DNA from: Strobilurus pachycystidiatus
Taxonomy: Eukaryota > Basidiomycota > Agaricomycetes > Agaricales > Physalacriaceae
Direction: 5' to 3'
Assembly (NCBI GenBank): GCA_019915135.1
Contig: JAHLMK010000001.1
Coordinates: forward strand, 992,001-1,056,000
Length of the DNA: 64,000 nt
Of this stretch, positions 22,621 to 33,181 are shown in pieces. The notes below the pieces were generated by a model. The model saw only the letters and a list, made by a program, of their open reading frames with translations. It made no database searches and was not told where the DNA came from. Position 1 is the stretch's first letter. Every line of letters starts with the position of its first letter. A program made the position numbers and the translations under genes.

Positions 22621-23783
22621 CTACAGTGAACAAGCGTCGGGATGTCTTGATCGGTTATCGCCCTGCCCGAGAATAGAGCGGAGGGAGGAATAAGATACGC
22701 GCACCAGAGCATAACCTCCAGAATTATCAGAAATTTCGGAGTTGCAGTTGACATCATGGTATAGAACTAGCATGAACTCGAAGATCCAAGAGACTGTCGG
22801 TGCCCCCTATGATACAAACGTGTCTGCTATGATAGTAAACACAGGATAAACAGTCAAAGTCCATCACGTCGTGCCACCCTCCGAAGGAGAGAGACTGCCT
22901 GCGAAGCAATGTGTTCTTGCATAGCGCATATGGGCACCGTCGTAGTCTTCAGATAGTCAAGAAGGTATGAAAGACAGCGTTGACAGAGTAGATCAAGACG
23001 GTGGCGTCCAGGTGAGACGTCGCGAAGTCCGTCGTTGACATGGAGAGGCATTTGTACCAGATGGTGTAGGACACGCCGTATTTTTTTCGAGCAACTTTGG
23101 CATTGCGCGCGCGCCTCGGCGAGACATGACGCGAGATTCGCGTCGTGAGTCTTACCAGCAAGGTCGATGGATGGGAGGTACGTCTGTTTATGAGAGGTTT
23201 CGAGCGCCGTTGGCGTAGACTGTTTCCTATAATCGGATCATAGCTCTGACGGTCTTGCTGTTGGATGCGCCGCTCGAGGGCGCTGCAGTCATTGAATCCA
23301 TTTTTCAGCGTAGGTAAGGGACCAAAGGGACTCTGATGTGAGGCGGAGGGTGCGTGTGCCGTCACAATTGAGAAAGCAGCGTATCCGGTCGACGAAGTCA
23401 GAGACCTCGTCGGCGCATACAGCACAGTGGTTTACGAGGAGAGGGAAGCCATTGGGGGTCCTGATCTGCAGGCTTGAAGCTTAAAGCGTAGGCCAGGTTG
23501 CTACCCGGCAGGTGGTCGGGCTCGTTCACTGAGAACCGTTCAGATTCCGTCGGCCTGGCCAGGATAGACGCGCCCATAGTGGAGGACCGTCGGTATGGCG
23601 CCGACGCCGCGACTGATCCGATGTCGTTGCAGCTGCAAAAATATAGAAATAACGAACATATTTTCACGCGAATTACTCACAAATTGGCGATGCGCGAGAT
23701 GTGAGAGCCCCGCATTGCAAGACGGTCGACATGGCGGTGGGAAACAAACAGCTATCAGCGCGATCAGCTTGACTTGTTACCAC
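22621..23783. other. Gene-poor stretch with a possible minus-strand gene remnant
   Basis: A minus-strand open frame (22949-23425) and a neighbouring frame (23398-23667) could be pieces of one gene. In a shifted frame one reads NGFPLLVNHCAVCADEVSDFV followed by a Leu-rich stretch ending at a stop near 23300. The pieces do not join into one clean model and no family is recognised, so I leave it as a possible remnant. The 3' end of this stretch is the CSN8 promoter. Confidence 0.3.
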
Positions 23784-24797
23784 ATGGCCAACGGACCACC
23801 TACGCCCCCACCAACGACCGACGTCGAGATACAGGATGCTGCCCGCGACCCCGAGCCAACAGCGAGCTCGTCGGCACCGCCAGCGCCTGCCTCTGCCCCC
23901 GCCGCCAGCCCCACTGCATCTCTAGCCGCACCAGTAACCGCACCGCAGCCAGACTTGTGGCAGGACGCCTTCGCGACAGTTTCCCTGCTAGCAATCGCCA
24001 AGGAGTGGGAGCAGCTCATCAGCTACGCGGAACACACCGACATCGCAGTGCGTACACAGTCGCGCCACCGTGCTCGCTGACACTCACTGCATCCCAGGCC
24101 GACGACGTCCCCACGCGCTTGCTTGTCGCGGCGCCCTTGGTCTTGGCTTATCTCATCAAGGACGAGCTGTGCGTTCAGTATTCCTAACAATGCCGCCCGC
24201 CTGCTCATCGTTCCCGCAGACCCGCCGCCAAGTTTGCCCTTCTGCGCCTCTCTCCAAGACAACAGCGCCTGCCACTTGCCTCTGCTCTCCACCGTCTCAT
24301 GCTCTCCACCACTGAAAGACACCACTCCGACGTCTACGCCCGAGCTAGCGAGGTCCCAATCGACGGCGACCTCAATGGCGCGGTATCTGCAGAGTTTGGC
24401 GCTGTCATCGCTGGGATGGTTGATTCGTTCTGCGGTCAGTTCCTGCTGGCATGTTCCTTACAACACTGTCTCATTAGCGTGATACAGAACATTTCCGTAT
24501 GAGGACGTTCAGTCTCCTCTCACAGGCCTACTCTGAAATATCCCTGGGCCTCGCCCAAACCTATCTGGGGATGCCTGAAGACAGTCTCCTCGGTGCTGCA
24601 GAGGCCTACGGATGGAAGTACGATACTGAGACCAAGATTCTCTCACCCATCGTCACCGCCCAAGTCGCAACGCCTCTGTCAGGTATGGATTCTCTCTGTC
24701 TGAGATTGGCGCTCAATGTTCAATCGCTCGTATAGGCACATCTACATTAAGATCGTTCCACATAGTCTCCAACAGCGTCTCAAAGCTGGAAATCTGA
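23784..24797 (+). CDS. csn8: COP9 signalosome subunit 8 (CSN8-like PCI protein)
   Basis: Smallest PCI-domain subunit of the COP9 signalosome, which removes Nedd8 from cullins; the same fold family (CSN8/PSMD8/eIF3k) includes a proteasome lid and an eIF3 subunit. The start at 23784 gives a Pro/Ala/Thr-rich leader (PTPPPTTD...), then helical sequence LWQDAFATVSLLAIAKEWEQL, DDVPTRLLVAAPLVLAYLIKDEL, AAKFALLRLSPRQQRLPLASALHRL, AYSEISLGLAQTYLGMPEDSLLGAAEAYGW, and a short last exon (FHIVSNSVSKLEI) ending TGA 24795-24797. Four short introns are needed. The AYSEISL..YLGM segment is the helix pair that places it in this group; assignment to CSN8 rather than eIF3k is likely but not certain. About 215 residues. 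Confidence 0.78.
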
Positions 24798-24963
24798 ATT
24801 GCGTGTATTATTACAGACCAGAGAATCGATTATTTGGCCTCCAATGCTGTGACCCCATTTCGACTCGACTATATCCATGTTCGGGAGCTTTCGATATCGC
24901 ACTGTTGAGCGTACGTGGATTAACTTGGCAAGCCTTGGCACCATTTTAGGTCGAGGCACTACT

Positions 24964-25062
24964 TGGATGCGGGCGTGAAATGTACATGCTGTCATATCTG
25001 ACAAAGGTAAAGACGAGCCATTTTCTGGATGCACCAACGCCACTGCGCCATTAACTGGATGC
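24964..25062 (+). promoter_or_regulatory. Three TGGATGC repeats upstream of the metallothionein
   Basis: TGGATGC occurs at 24964-24970, 25026-25032 and 25056-25062, all upstream of the TATA box and in the same orientation. Clustered identical heptamers ahead of a metal-binding gene are candidate metal-responsive sites. They do not match the animal MRE core (TGCRCNC) exactly. Function is inferred from position only. Confidence 0.4.
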
Positions 25063-25088
25063 CAGTGACGTCAAGGTCATCGGTGGCC

Positions 25089-25096
25089 TATATAAG
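25089..25096 (+). promoter_or_regulatory. TATA box of the metallothionein
   Basis: TATATAAG 89 bases before the ATG at 25185. A strong TATA box fits an inducible stress gene. Confidence 0.5.
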
Positions 25097-25184
25097 ACAT
25101 TGAGAGCCTTCCATTGCTCCTTCATCCCAATAATCAAACAAGCACTCAAGTATCAAATTGACCTACTCGACGAATTCTTTGAAA

Positions 25185-25395
25185 ATGTTAACCGTACGTC
25201 ATCCTCCCCGACGTCTCGTTCGCGTCGTACTGACAGGATGTAGAGCACCCAAGTTCCTATCGCCCAGGCTTGCTCCACCGCCGGTTGCACTTGCTCCTCG
25301 TGAGTGTCCGACCGTAGTTTTGGATATATATCTCATATCTTTGCAGGTGCTCTTGCCAGCCAGGAGATTGCAAGTGCAACGAGTGCAAGCACTAA
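25185..25395 (+). CDS. Fungal metallothionein, 37 residues, three exons
   Basis: Small cysteine-rich cytosolic protein that binds copper, cadmium or zinc. Exons: 25185-25193 (nine bases, M-L-T), 25244-25299 and 25347-25395, with canonical GT-AG introns (GTACGT...GATGTAG; GTGAGT...TTTGCAG). The three add up to 114 bases, 38 codons including TAA. The product has eight cysteines at residues 13, 18, 20, 23, 25, 30, 32 and 35, with three Cys-X-Cys pairs (CTC, CSC, CKC), and no aromatic residue apart from the last-position His. The arrangement GCTCSSCSCQPGDCKC is characteristic of basidiomycete copper metallothioneins. Both splice phases fit exactly. It lies 388 bases after CSN8 and faces the F-box gene. 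The main alternative is a chance cysteine-rich frame, which I think unlikely given the phase agreement, TATA box and composition. Confidence 0.88.
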
Positions 25396-25668
25396 GCGCT
25401 AAGCGCTCACTGAGCCGCCACACAGTAATGAATGTTAGTTAATCGAGCAGATTGGAAGTGTTGTAACCTGCTTGCAATATAACCCCGTCAACAAATTTGA
25501 TTAAGAGTGCATGAGGTTGTCAAAGTGCCTTCTGCTTTGGTTCATGAACTATGCTCAATGGCAGGTACTTACACAATGCGAAAACAGCAATATTTCGACT
25601 CTCAACTAGGATTATGTATATATCAAAGCGAAGACAACAATATCTACATCCAGCCCACACCCCAGAAA

Positions 25669-27018
25669 TCACGCAACAACCATGACCTTCAGAAGACGCC
25701 TCTCCATCGAGCGCGGTAGACATTCACTGACGCGATCCGCCAGCGCCTCCTTCATCTCCTCCATAATCTCCCCCGGAGTGAACATCGTGACCACGATCCA
25801 AACCACCTTCCTAACACACAGCAGCAGCTCGTCGAGGAACGCCCACTCCCACGGCGGCCTGTCAAACAACGAGTGCGGCGTCCAGGTGTCTATGTGCAGA
25901 CGCACCTCCGCCAAATGCGCGTGCCGGTGAAGTTTGTTGAACGGCTGGAAAATGTCGACGAAGGAGGGGTTCGTCTTGTAAAGCCCCGGCACCATCTTGA
26001 AGTGGAACAAGACGCTGGTGATGTTAGGCGGGATGTGGAACGCAAGGGATTCGACGTCGAAAGTGCGTATCCTCAGCTCGTGCAAGGAGCAGCTGACTGC
26101 GTCTAGAAGACGCTGGAGGACTCGTCCGTGGCGGAAGTGGATCAGGTCCAGCTCGAGGATGGTCAGCGAATGGGCGAAGGATGCCCAAATGGGGGAGGCG
26201 ATGATGGTCTCGGGAATGCATGGGGTCATGGTTCGGGTGAGCTGGAGGACAAATCGGGAGATGTTTGCCTGAAGCTGGAAGGATGAGGTAGATTGTGTGG
26301 GGGATGCGTGGAAGACCGGCGTGGCACAGAATGTGACGAGCTCGCCGGCAGCATGGGGAGTGGGGGGAGGTGAGGGTTCCGACGCGCAAGCAGGCTCTCC
26401 GTCTAAGGCCGGAATGTCGATGTCTCCAAGATTCAAGTCACGCAGGAAGAGGCAGCGACGGAGGACCTCCATGAGGTCTACGTTCATTCCCCGCAATGAC
26501 AGACTCGTCAACGCGCATCGCCCATACACATCAGTCAACGCGGACAGTATTTTGGGAGACACTTCGCGTGACTCTGAATGCAGTCCCAGATGCGTTAAGT
26601 TGGGCACCGACGCCAAAATGCGCGGAACGACGCGATTGTCATATGAGAACCACGTTTCAGAGCCTTCTGCAAAGTCGATTAGGGTGAGTGAGGTGATCAG
26701 AACTGTTAGATGTCTTGATTTATCGGCAATGAGATTAAGGAACGCAGAGAAGGGATTGACGGTCTCGTTCTTTAGATGGATGGCCACCTTGGCGAAGAGG
26801 AACCGTTGCGCGGGGGAGAGGAATGTGGTAGAAACGAGGGAGCAGGATTTGAGCGTGGCGCTGTCGTGTACGTGACTAACAATGGCCTCGACTATTTCTG
26901 GAGGAAGGTGGGAAACTCTGCGAACGACAGGAGGAGGAGCAGGTTCATCGAGGAGCACCTGCGCTTTGACAAAAGGCCAGCTAACTCGAATTGACAGTCG
27001 AGAGGAATGGGGAGCCAT
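25669..27018 (-). CDS. F-box protein with divergent LRR-like C-terminal part
   Basis: Single-exon gene of 449 residues. Residues about 35-75 (VSHLPPEIVEAIVSHVHDSATLKSCSLV, then LSPAQRFLFAKVAIH) form an F-box, which docks to Skp1 in SCF ubiquitin ligases. The rest has spaced leucines like those in fungal F-box/LRR proteins (NLTHLGLHS, CALTSLSLRG, FLRDLNLGDIDI). Such proteins are greatly expanded in Agaricomycetes and their substrates are mostly unknown. An in-frame stop upstream and lack of homology to the 26981-27223 frame support the start at 27018. It is convergent with the metallothionein and divergent from isovaleryl-CoA dehydrogenase. Confidence 0.85.
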   Translation of the reverse strand: MAPHSSRLSIRVSWPFVKAQVLLDEPAPPPVVRRVSHLPPEIVEAIVSHVHDSATLKSCSLVSTTFLSPAQRFLFAKVAIHLKNETVNPFSAFLNLIADKSRHLTVLITSLTLIDFAEGSETWFSYDNRVVPRILASVPNLTHLGLHSESREVSPKILSALTDVYGRCALTSLSLRGMNVDLMEVLRRCLFLRDLNLGDIDIPALDGEPACASEPSPPPTPHAAGELVTFCATPVFHASPTQSTSSFQLQANISRFVLQLTRTMTPCIPETIIASPIWASFAHSLTILELDLIHFRHGRVLQRLLDAVSCSLHELRIRTFDVESLAFHIPPNITSVLFHFKMVPGLYKTNPSFVDIFQPFNKLHRHAHLAEVRLHIDTWTPHSLFDRPPWEWAFLDELLLCVRKVVWIVVTMFTPGEIMEEMKEALADRVSECLPRSMERRLLKVMVVA

Positions 27019-27360
27019 TTCTGCGCGTTATGCACGCCGGCTGGCGCGTGGTGGATGTAAAAGAAGCGGCGAATAAGTCAAAGTTGCCTGTTGGTCCTGG
27101 TTGGAAACCAGGGACAGTCGCAAACGTAACTCTCCGCAACCGCAGTGGACTGATGGACAGGCTGGCAAATGTTGAGGAGCAGTTTGTAGTGTCCAAGCGC
27201 TCATCTCTTCGAGACAAGAACATACAGTCATCTTCTATGGCTTGAGGCAGAGTTTGAACTTCAAATTTTTCATCGTCTACACGTGGCCGTTCATTAGCCG
27301 GTACTTAGCCGGTTGTCGTTCCCTTCAGGCTTCCCCGCACCTTGATCAATTCTCCCGAAC
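27019..27360. other. Divergent promoter region, F-box gene and IVD
   Basis: 342 bases between two outward-facing starts. Open frames on both strands overlap each other and show no motifs. Confidence 0.4.
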
Positions 27361-29219
27361 ATGATGGCAATATCCTCTTCTCTCCTGCGCTCATCTTCCC
27401 GCGTCTCTAGACAGCTCCTGCGCGCTTCACAAGCAACTATCACCCGCCGCCATGCGTCGTTCTTCAACAGCGATGTCGCAGGATTGAGCGATGACGAACT
27501 CGAGGTCCGTTGGTGTTAGTGTGGTGCATCTCTATTCTAACGCGGTAGGCCAGTTTCGAACAGCGGTTACCACCTTTGCAGAGGCTGAGATAGCGCCTCG
27601 TGCCGCCGAAATAGACAAGACGAACAGGTTCCCACTTGTACGAATGCTACATGATCCGAAGCGTGTTGGCATTAATGTTACGACTATGTAGGAACTCTTC
27701 CCAGCGCTCGGTGACATGGGTCTCCTTGGAATAACTGTGGATCCAAAGTACTCTGGACTGGGACTGGGATACATGAACCATCTATTGGCCATGGAGGCAC
27801 TGTCGGAAGCTTCTGGGAGCGTAGCGCTATCCTATGGTGCCCACTCGAATTTATGTGTGAACCAAATAAATAGGTGGGGCACCGAGGCGCAGAAGGTATT
27901 CAATCCACGAACATTTGGTTCTTCACCGGCCAACTACCCTTCCAGGAAAAATACCTACCCGACTTGATTAGTGGGAAGAAGATAGGCTCTCTCGCGATGA
28001 GCGAAACTGGGAGCGGAAGTGACGTGGTTAGCATGAAGCTCAAGGCCGAGAAGGTTACCGGTGGATACAAGCTGAACGGAAATAAGTTCTGGTTCGGCAT
28101 TGTATTGTAACACCCTCAGGAACACCATCTGACTTTCACCTAGGATAACGAATGGCCCAATCGCCTCCACATACGTGGTCTATGCAAAGACCGATTTCAA
28201 TGCCGCTCCATCAAAAGGCATAACAACCTTCATTGTGGAAAGGCCGTCCGAAGGCTTCTCCACCGGTGAACACTTGGACAAGTTCGGAATGAGAGGAAGC
28301 GACACCTGCGAGTTGATTTTCGAAGACTGTTTCGTCCCAGATGGTTGGTTCATCTTGCTAGCCGTGACTTACGGCAGAATGTTGACCAGTAAACACAGAG
28401 AATGTCCTTGGTCCATTGAATCAAGGTGCCAAGGTTCTCATGTCTGGCTTGGACCTCGAGAGATTGGTGCTAAGCGGGGGACCTTTGGGGTAAGCCAATT
28501 TGTGCGCGTCATCGCACCGAATATCTAATTGCTCGTCTGCTTTAGCTTGATGCAAGCTGCTTTCGACTACGCAATAGAGTATGTTCATGACCGCAAGCAA
28601 TTCAGCCAACCTGTCGGGGAATTTCAGCTCATGCAAGGTACATGCGAGGTCTCGAACCCTTGATGCAATTTGACTAATGGACGGTATGCTAGGCAAGATC
28701 GCAGACATGTATACGAAGCTGAACGCGAGCCGAGCGTATGTTTATGCTGTAGCGCGGGCGTGTGATGCAGGGAAGATCAGCAGAGGGGTAAGACATGCTC
28801 CAGCCTTGAAGAAGGAACAACATTTTCGGGGATGAAGTACTAAGCAGGATCCCCGGGGCGCGCGCTCTAGTGTTCCCCTATCATACGGCTGCCTTTCAGT
28901 CTAGGTTCTAGGCAGCTGAGCTGACATGTTTCGTAGGACTGTGCCGGTGCTATTTTGTACTCCACGGAGAAGGCCATCGAAGTTGCATTGGAAGGCCAGC
29001 AGTGTCTTGGAGGCAACGGATACACGAACGGTAAGCGAACCTCGATCGGGTCATAATGAACTCATGCCCTGATCGTCGAACTTAATTATCTGATCAGACT
29101 ACCCGCTCGGACGTATAGTGCGTGATGCCCGCCTGTACGCTGTGGGCGCAGGTACGCAAGAGATACGGAGGATGTTGATTGGGCGAGAGTTCAATAACCA
29201 TTTCTCGCGAGCGAAATAG
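27361..29219 (+). CDS. ivd: Isovaleryl-CoA dehydrogenase, mitochondrial
   Basis: FAD enzyme of leucine breakdown that oxidises isovaleryl-CoA to 3-methylcrotonyl-CoA and passes electrons to ETF. The start at 27361 (or the second ATG at 27364) gives a Ser/Arg presequence. Motifs in order: [88 protein letters not shown] then [68 protein letters not shown]; and [29 protein letters not shown]. Nine or so short introns; phases agree at those checked. Stop TAG at 29217-29219. An odd feature is a longer intron near 28790-28935. Together with the HIBCH-like gene it covers branched-chain amino-acid catabolism. Confidence 0.95.
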
Positions 29220-29373
29220 GAAGTAGGCGAATTTACAGTATCTTCATGCCAGGAAGCGATCGATCAATATAAGGATGTGTAATTGGCCACACCAGGGTTC
29301 CCACGCGCCGCTTTGCTTGCTGGTAAAGGTAATACGCACATAGGAGCTCAACTTCTTCTTGACAGACGCCACG

Positions 29374-30439
29374 ATGTCCACTCCTTCAGATGCTACATAC
29401 ACGTCTGCGGCCCATCTCGCGTTTTCCAACGCATCCATGCGCCAGCGCACTCAGCAGGCATGCGACAAGTGCAGGGAGCGCAAGACCAAGGCATGTCTAA
29501 CCCTTGCTGCAGAGACGCTGTCTAACCGTGCCGACACAACAGTGCTCTGGAGAAAGGCCAGTCTGCAAGCGCTGCGCGACGAGAGGCCTCATCTGCCAGT
29601 ACACAGTCCGCGAAACTCGCCCCCGCGGCACTGTACAAGGCCTCCGCAACTCGGTGTCCAGCAGTGAACTGGGCCAAATGCATGGCGAGCGCGAGTACGT
29701 TCAGCATCTGCGGCACAACAACGCGAATGTCATCCCCTACGAAGCCGCCTCGCAGACACAGCCGAATGGCTATCTGCGAGATCAGCATCATATCATGAGT
29801 CCCCTGCGCATTCCGCACCAATCGCACTCGCAGCCCTCGTCCGTGGCTGGCTCGCCGACACTGTCCTCGCTCTCCCCCCACACGACGGACCTCTCACCTA
29901 CGAGCTCCGATGGATCCTACTCGACAATGTTTTCGGACAATGTCGACGCATCGGCTGCTCCCTCAATCCGGAAAGCGCTAAGCCAGTCTGCCCTGCCGCG
30001 TTATCCCACTTTCCAGCGTATGATGTTCGCTCCCCCGCCTGCCAACATGGACCATGGACCGCCACCGCCCCAGCACCACCACCAGGCTCGAAGCTTGGAC
30101 ATGCACAATCCCACTTCCATACAGCTGTATCCAGCACATATGTTGCAGCAGCAGATTCCTGCCAGTGGATACCACCAACCACACATGGTCCTACAAGATC
30201 CAGCGCTTGCAACGTTCTCATACTCCAGAAGCTCGGACACATCACCACCTTTGATGTCTGCGCCGTCGGACTCTGACTCCCATACATCGCAATACCCTAT
30301 CATCCATAATCCTACACCTACTCTCCCTCTCCTTTATCAAAACGTGCAAATGCTGGACGTCCAGGCCGGTCAAGATGATTATCGCAATAACTCTGTACGA
30401 ACGCTGCATGAAGAGAGTAATCTAAATTATATGTATTAA
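29374..30439 (+). CDS. Zn2Cys6 (Gal4-type) transcription factor, short
   Basis: Nuclear fungal regulator of 337 residues. The zinc cluster spans residues 30-57 with spacing C-X2-C-X6-C-X6-C-X2-C-X6-C (QACDKCRERKTK, then CSGERPVCKRCATRGLIC). The two halves are on separate exons: 29374-29490 and 29543-30439. The intron between them begins GCATGT rather than GT and ends CAACAG, and the reading phase is exact across it. The rest is low-complexity and rich in Ser, Pro, Gln and His (for example PPPPQHHHQ near 30060), typical of activation regions; no fungal-specific transcription factor middle domain is seen. Target genes are unknown. The start at 29374 is the nearest ATG giving a normal leader; an ATG five codons earlier is in frame. 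Confidence 0.85.
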
Positions 30440-33181
30440 TTGTATCATACTCAAGCTCTCATCTAATCGATCGTACTAATGTGTTCTACAACAATGCTAA
30501 GTACACTCGAGTTTATGCTCTCGGGGGCATAGAGAACTTTGGTGGCGGAGAAACTGTTTGTTGCGGCCTGGTTATACCGTAATGTTTTTACCGGCCAGTA
30601 TAGACCGCGGGATAAATACCCTCCAAGTGTCTTGTGTCACTGTGGCCCCCCCATGGCCGAATTCGAACGTTCAACGGCGGAGTTTGTCTAATCGCAGGGT
30701 TTGAACAAGTTCAACAACTATCTAGAACTTTATGATTGTTCCTAGATTTTTCTCCGAGTCTCTTGCGTTGGAAACAGGTGGGAAAGATGTTCCAGCTCCA
30801 AGTTACCCTTCTGTGTGGCGCAGGTTGAGTATCAATTTGCATTTCAGCAGGCTGTGGATCGAGTCCATACGACAAGCTACACTTGCACATATAAGATTAA
30901 TTTCAGCCTAATATGACGATGGTATCGTCCTGACTCCTTGCACGTTCACTCAGCATAAGCAGAGAGCAGAATGATGGGCTGGGGCGATGCCGGCTGGGTT
31001 CATACTCGCCCGCCGCCGAACGTCGGCAGGCTCACGCCTAATTATAGTGTCTTATCTCAATCATCAATCGATGCGACGACGAGAGCACTATTTTGGGGAG
31101 CAACGGCCAGCCAGCTAGGAACGAAGAACGGAGAGTGTTCCAAAAAGAACGCGAACAGCTGAATGAAACTGATCGACAGCAATGAAATTCACTTGCAAGT
31201 TCTCGACAAAGGACTGCCATCAGGATTTTGAGTCTTGACATCACAAGGGTACTCGCAGCCTCAGGCTCGTCTTGTGTTTCTTGTCATGACCATCGTGTGT
31301 GCTCGCGGGTTCTTAGCCGCCGAATTTCGACTTTCAAATCCTAAATCCTGACTCATGCTAGCCACACCTGCGTTGATGGAGACGCCCTCCGGACAACTCT
31401 TCGGGGCCAGCTGTCGAGGCTGTGAGAAGATCTTGGACTGATTCGACGCCTCAGACGATTAACTTTTCGTTCACGTTGTGATTACTGTCAATGGCTATGG
31501 TCTCCTGGAGTCTACGCTACCCAGCGTGCGCGGTCGTTCATACTCAACTGAGTCAACCCAAAGGACGCAATGGGCGTTGTATTGCATCAATCTTCAAATC
31601 GTGACATATCCATGGTCCAAGTCGCCGTCATTGCGGAGACATGCGGGAGGTACGTTGTCGATTTTTGCATGCGAACCGCCTCAATAGATTGTCGAAACTT
31701 AGGTTACTGTCGGCTGACTGGTGATGTGATATGAAGGCGCATTCAATGAGGGACGTTGAGTGGGACCATACACCCAGTCCATTTGCCCAGTGATATGAAG
31801 GCGGTAGATCCGAAAGGTTAGTGTGATATTTGTCCCAATGAAAAGTATTTCATCTGCTGTCGTATTCCAGGAATGCTAAATGCTGGCGTGGGAGACGCGG
31901 TTGGGATATTGACCATCTCTCACAGGCAAAAACACGCGTTGGCCTTCCCTGGATGTATGATTGATGAACTCCCAGAGACACACAACGTTAACGGTGATTG
32001 CCCCATTCCGAAGCTTGTCATATGCATTCGCCGGACACGTTGCTTTCCCCGAGAGAGACTGAACCGACTCCGCTGTTCAGGAGTGCGGAGGAAGGGAAGG
32101 CACGCGTTCGGCTTAGCCAGATATCGTGCATCTGGCTGAGAAGGGTGAGTAAGAGACTGACTGTTCGAACATATCATTTAATTGATGTATGGCTTTTCAT
32201 ATAGCTATTTGAGAGTTCAAGGGACTTTGTTATCAACCCATCATGGCCTTTGTCAGTGGTGTGAGTGCGCGAAGTCGTAAACATTGCATCACCCAACTGA
32301 TCCGTGTGTCTGACCTCAGCCAACCGTCCACGACACTACTACCCTAAACACAGCACCGCCGAACTCAGATGCTCTATCTTCCCTCGATCGTACACGAAAT
32401 CTGTCCCAGTTCTTCTCCGCTTGAGGCCCAAGGCCGTGGACTACCCAATCGCCGCGACCTGTTCTCCGCCCTCGTGAAAAGCCTTAGCAAGCGCTAAGCA
32501 GAGAACGTGTGATCGTCTGTGAAGGGTTGTCGGTGGGTTTGGCAGAAGTTCTGTCCTTGATCGTGAGTACACCTCTGACGTCTTGGGCCTCGCGAATTGG
32601 CTGTCGCCATACATCAGAAAAGGTACGTCAGCCCATGAGGACGCGGGCATAACTGGAAGGAGCAAAGACTGTTCGGTGTGGCGTTCCGGAGCGTGGGCAT
32701 GATATGTTGACTGAATTCGAGAGCAAAGTCACGCAGGGCCCTGAGACCGTCGAGTGTATTGTCGCCAGCCTGCAATGATTTACGCGCGCTGCTCCCCGTT
32801 CCCCGCAGCTTGCCGCCGACAACACTGATGAAATATTGATGGAATGATCGGCACGTAGTACGCGGCTTTAGCATGCTCCGCGGACTTGGCATTTTCTGCT
32901 CTCCCAAGGCGCTGCATTGTGGCCGGCTGAGAAAGGAGCGCTGATCCGCCAGTCGCAGAGTCAGGCTGCATTCCACGCAGTCGGACGCCCGGACGGCCAC
33001 TGTGCGCTCGCGCATGAGGATGAGCTTCTGCCCAATTTGCGGATATTTGGCTCAAGTGGGCTGCTTATATGGTTAGTAAGTAGCCAAACGCATGCTGCCT
33101 TCGTCTTCCATGTTCATTGTCCAGTGAGTGCGCGTGAGTATCATGCCTGTCTCCGTTTGCGCCATCCTGATCCTATCTCGG
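30440..33181. other. Gene-poor stretch of 2.7 kb
   Basis: No gene is firmly supported. Coding-like pieces seen: near 31110-31180 a plus-strand frame reads RNEERRVFQKEREQLNE and stops; at 32243-32424 a spliced 40-codon frame is possible; near 32520-32640 a plus-strand frame reads SSVLDREYTSDVLGLANWL; and at 32630-32780 the minus strand reads LDGLRALRDFALEFSQ. They do not join. This may be old, decayed coding DNA. The last part should hold the promoter and possibly the first exon of the MFS transporter. Confidence 0.35.

Noticed and set aside
22949..23425. 158-residue minus-strand frame as a gene
   Set aside because: No motif is seen, and protein-like phrases jump between frames. Possibly a remnant, but not supportable as an intact gene.
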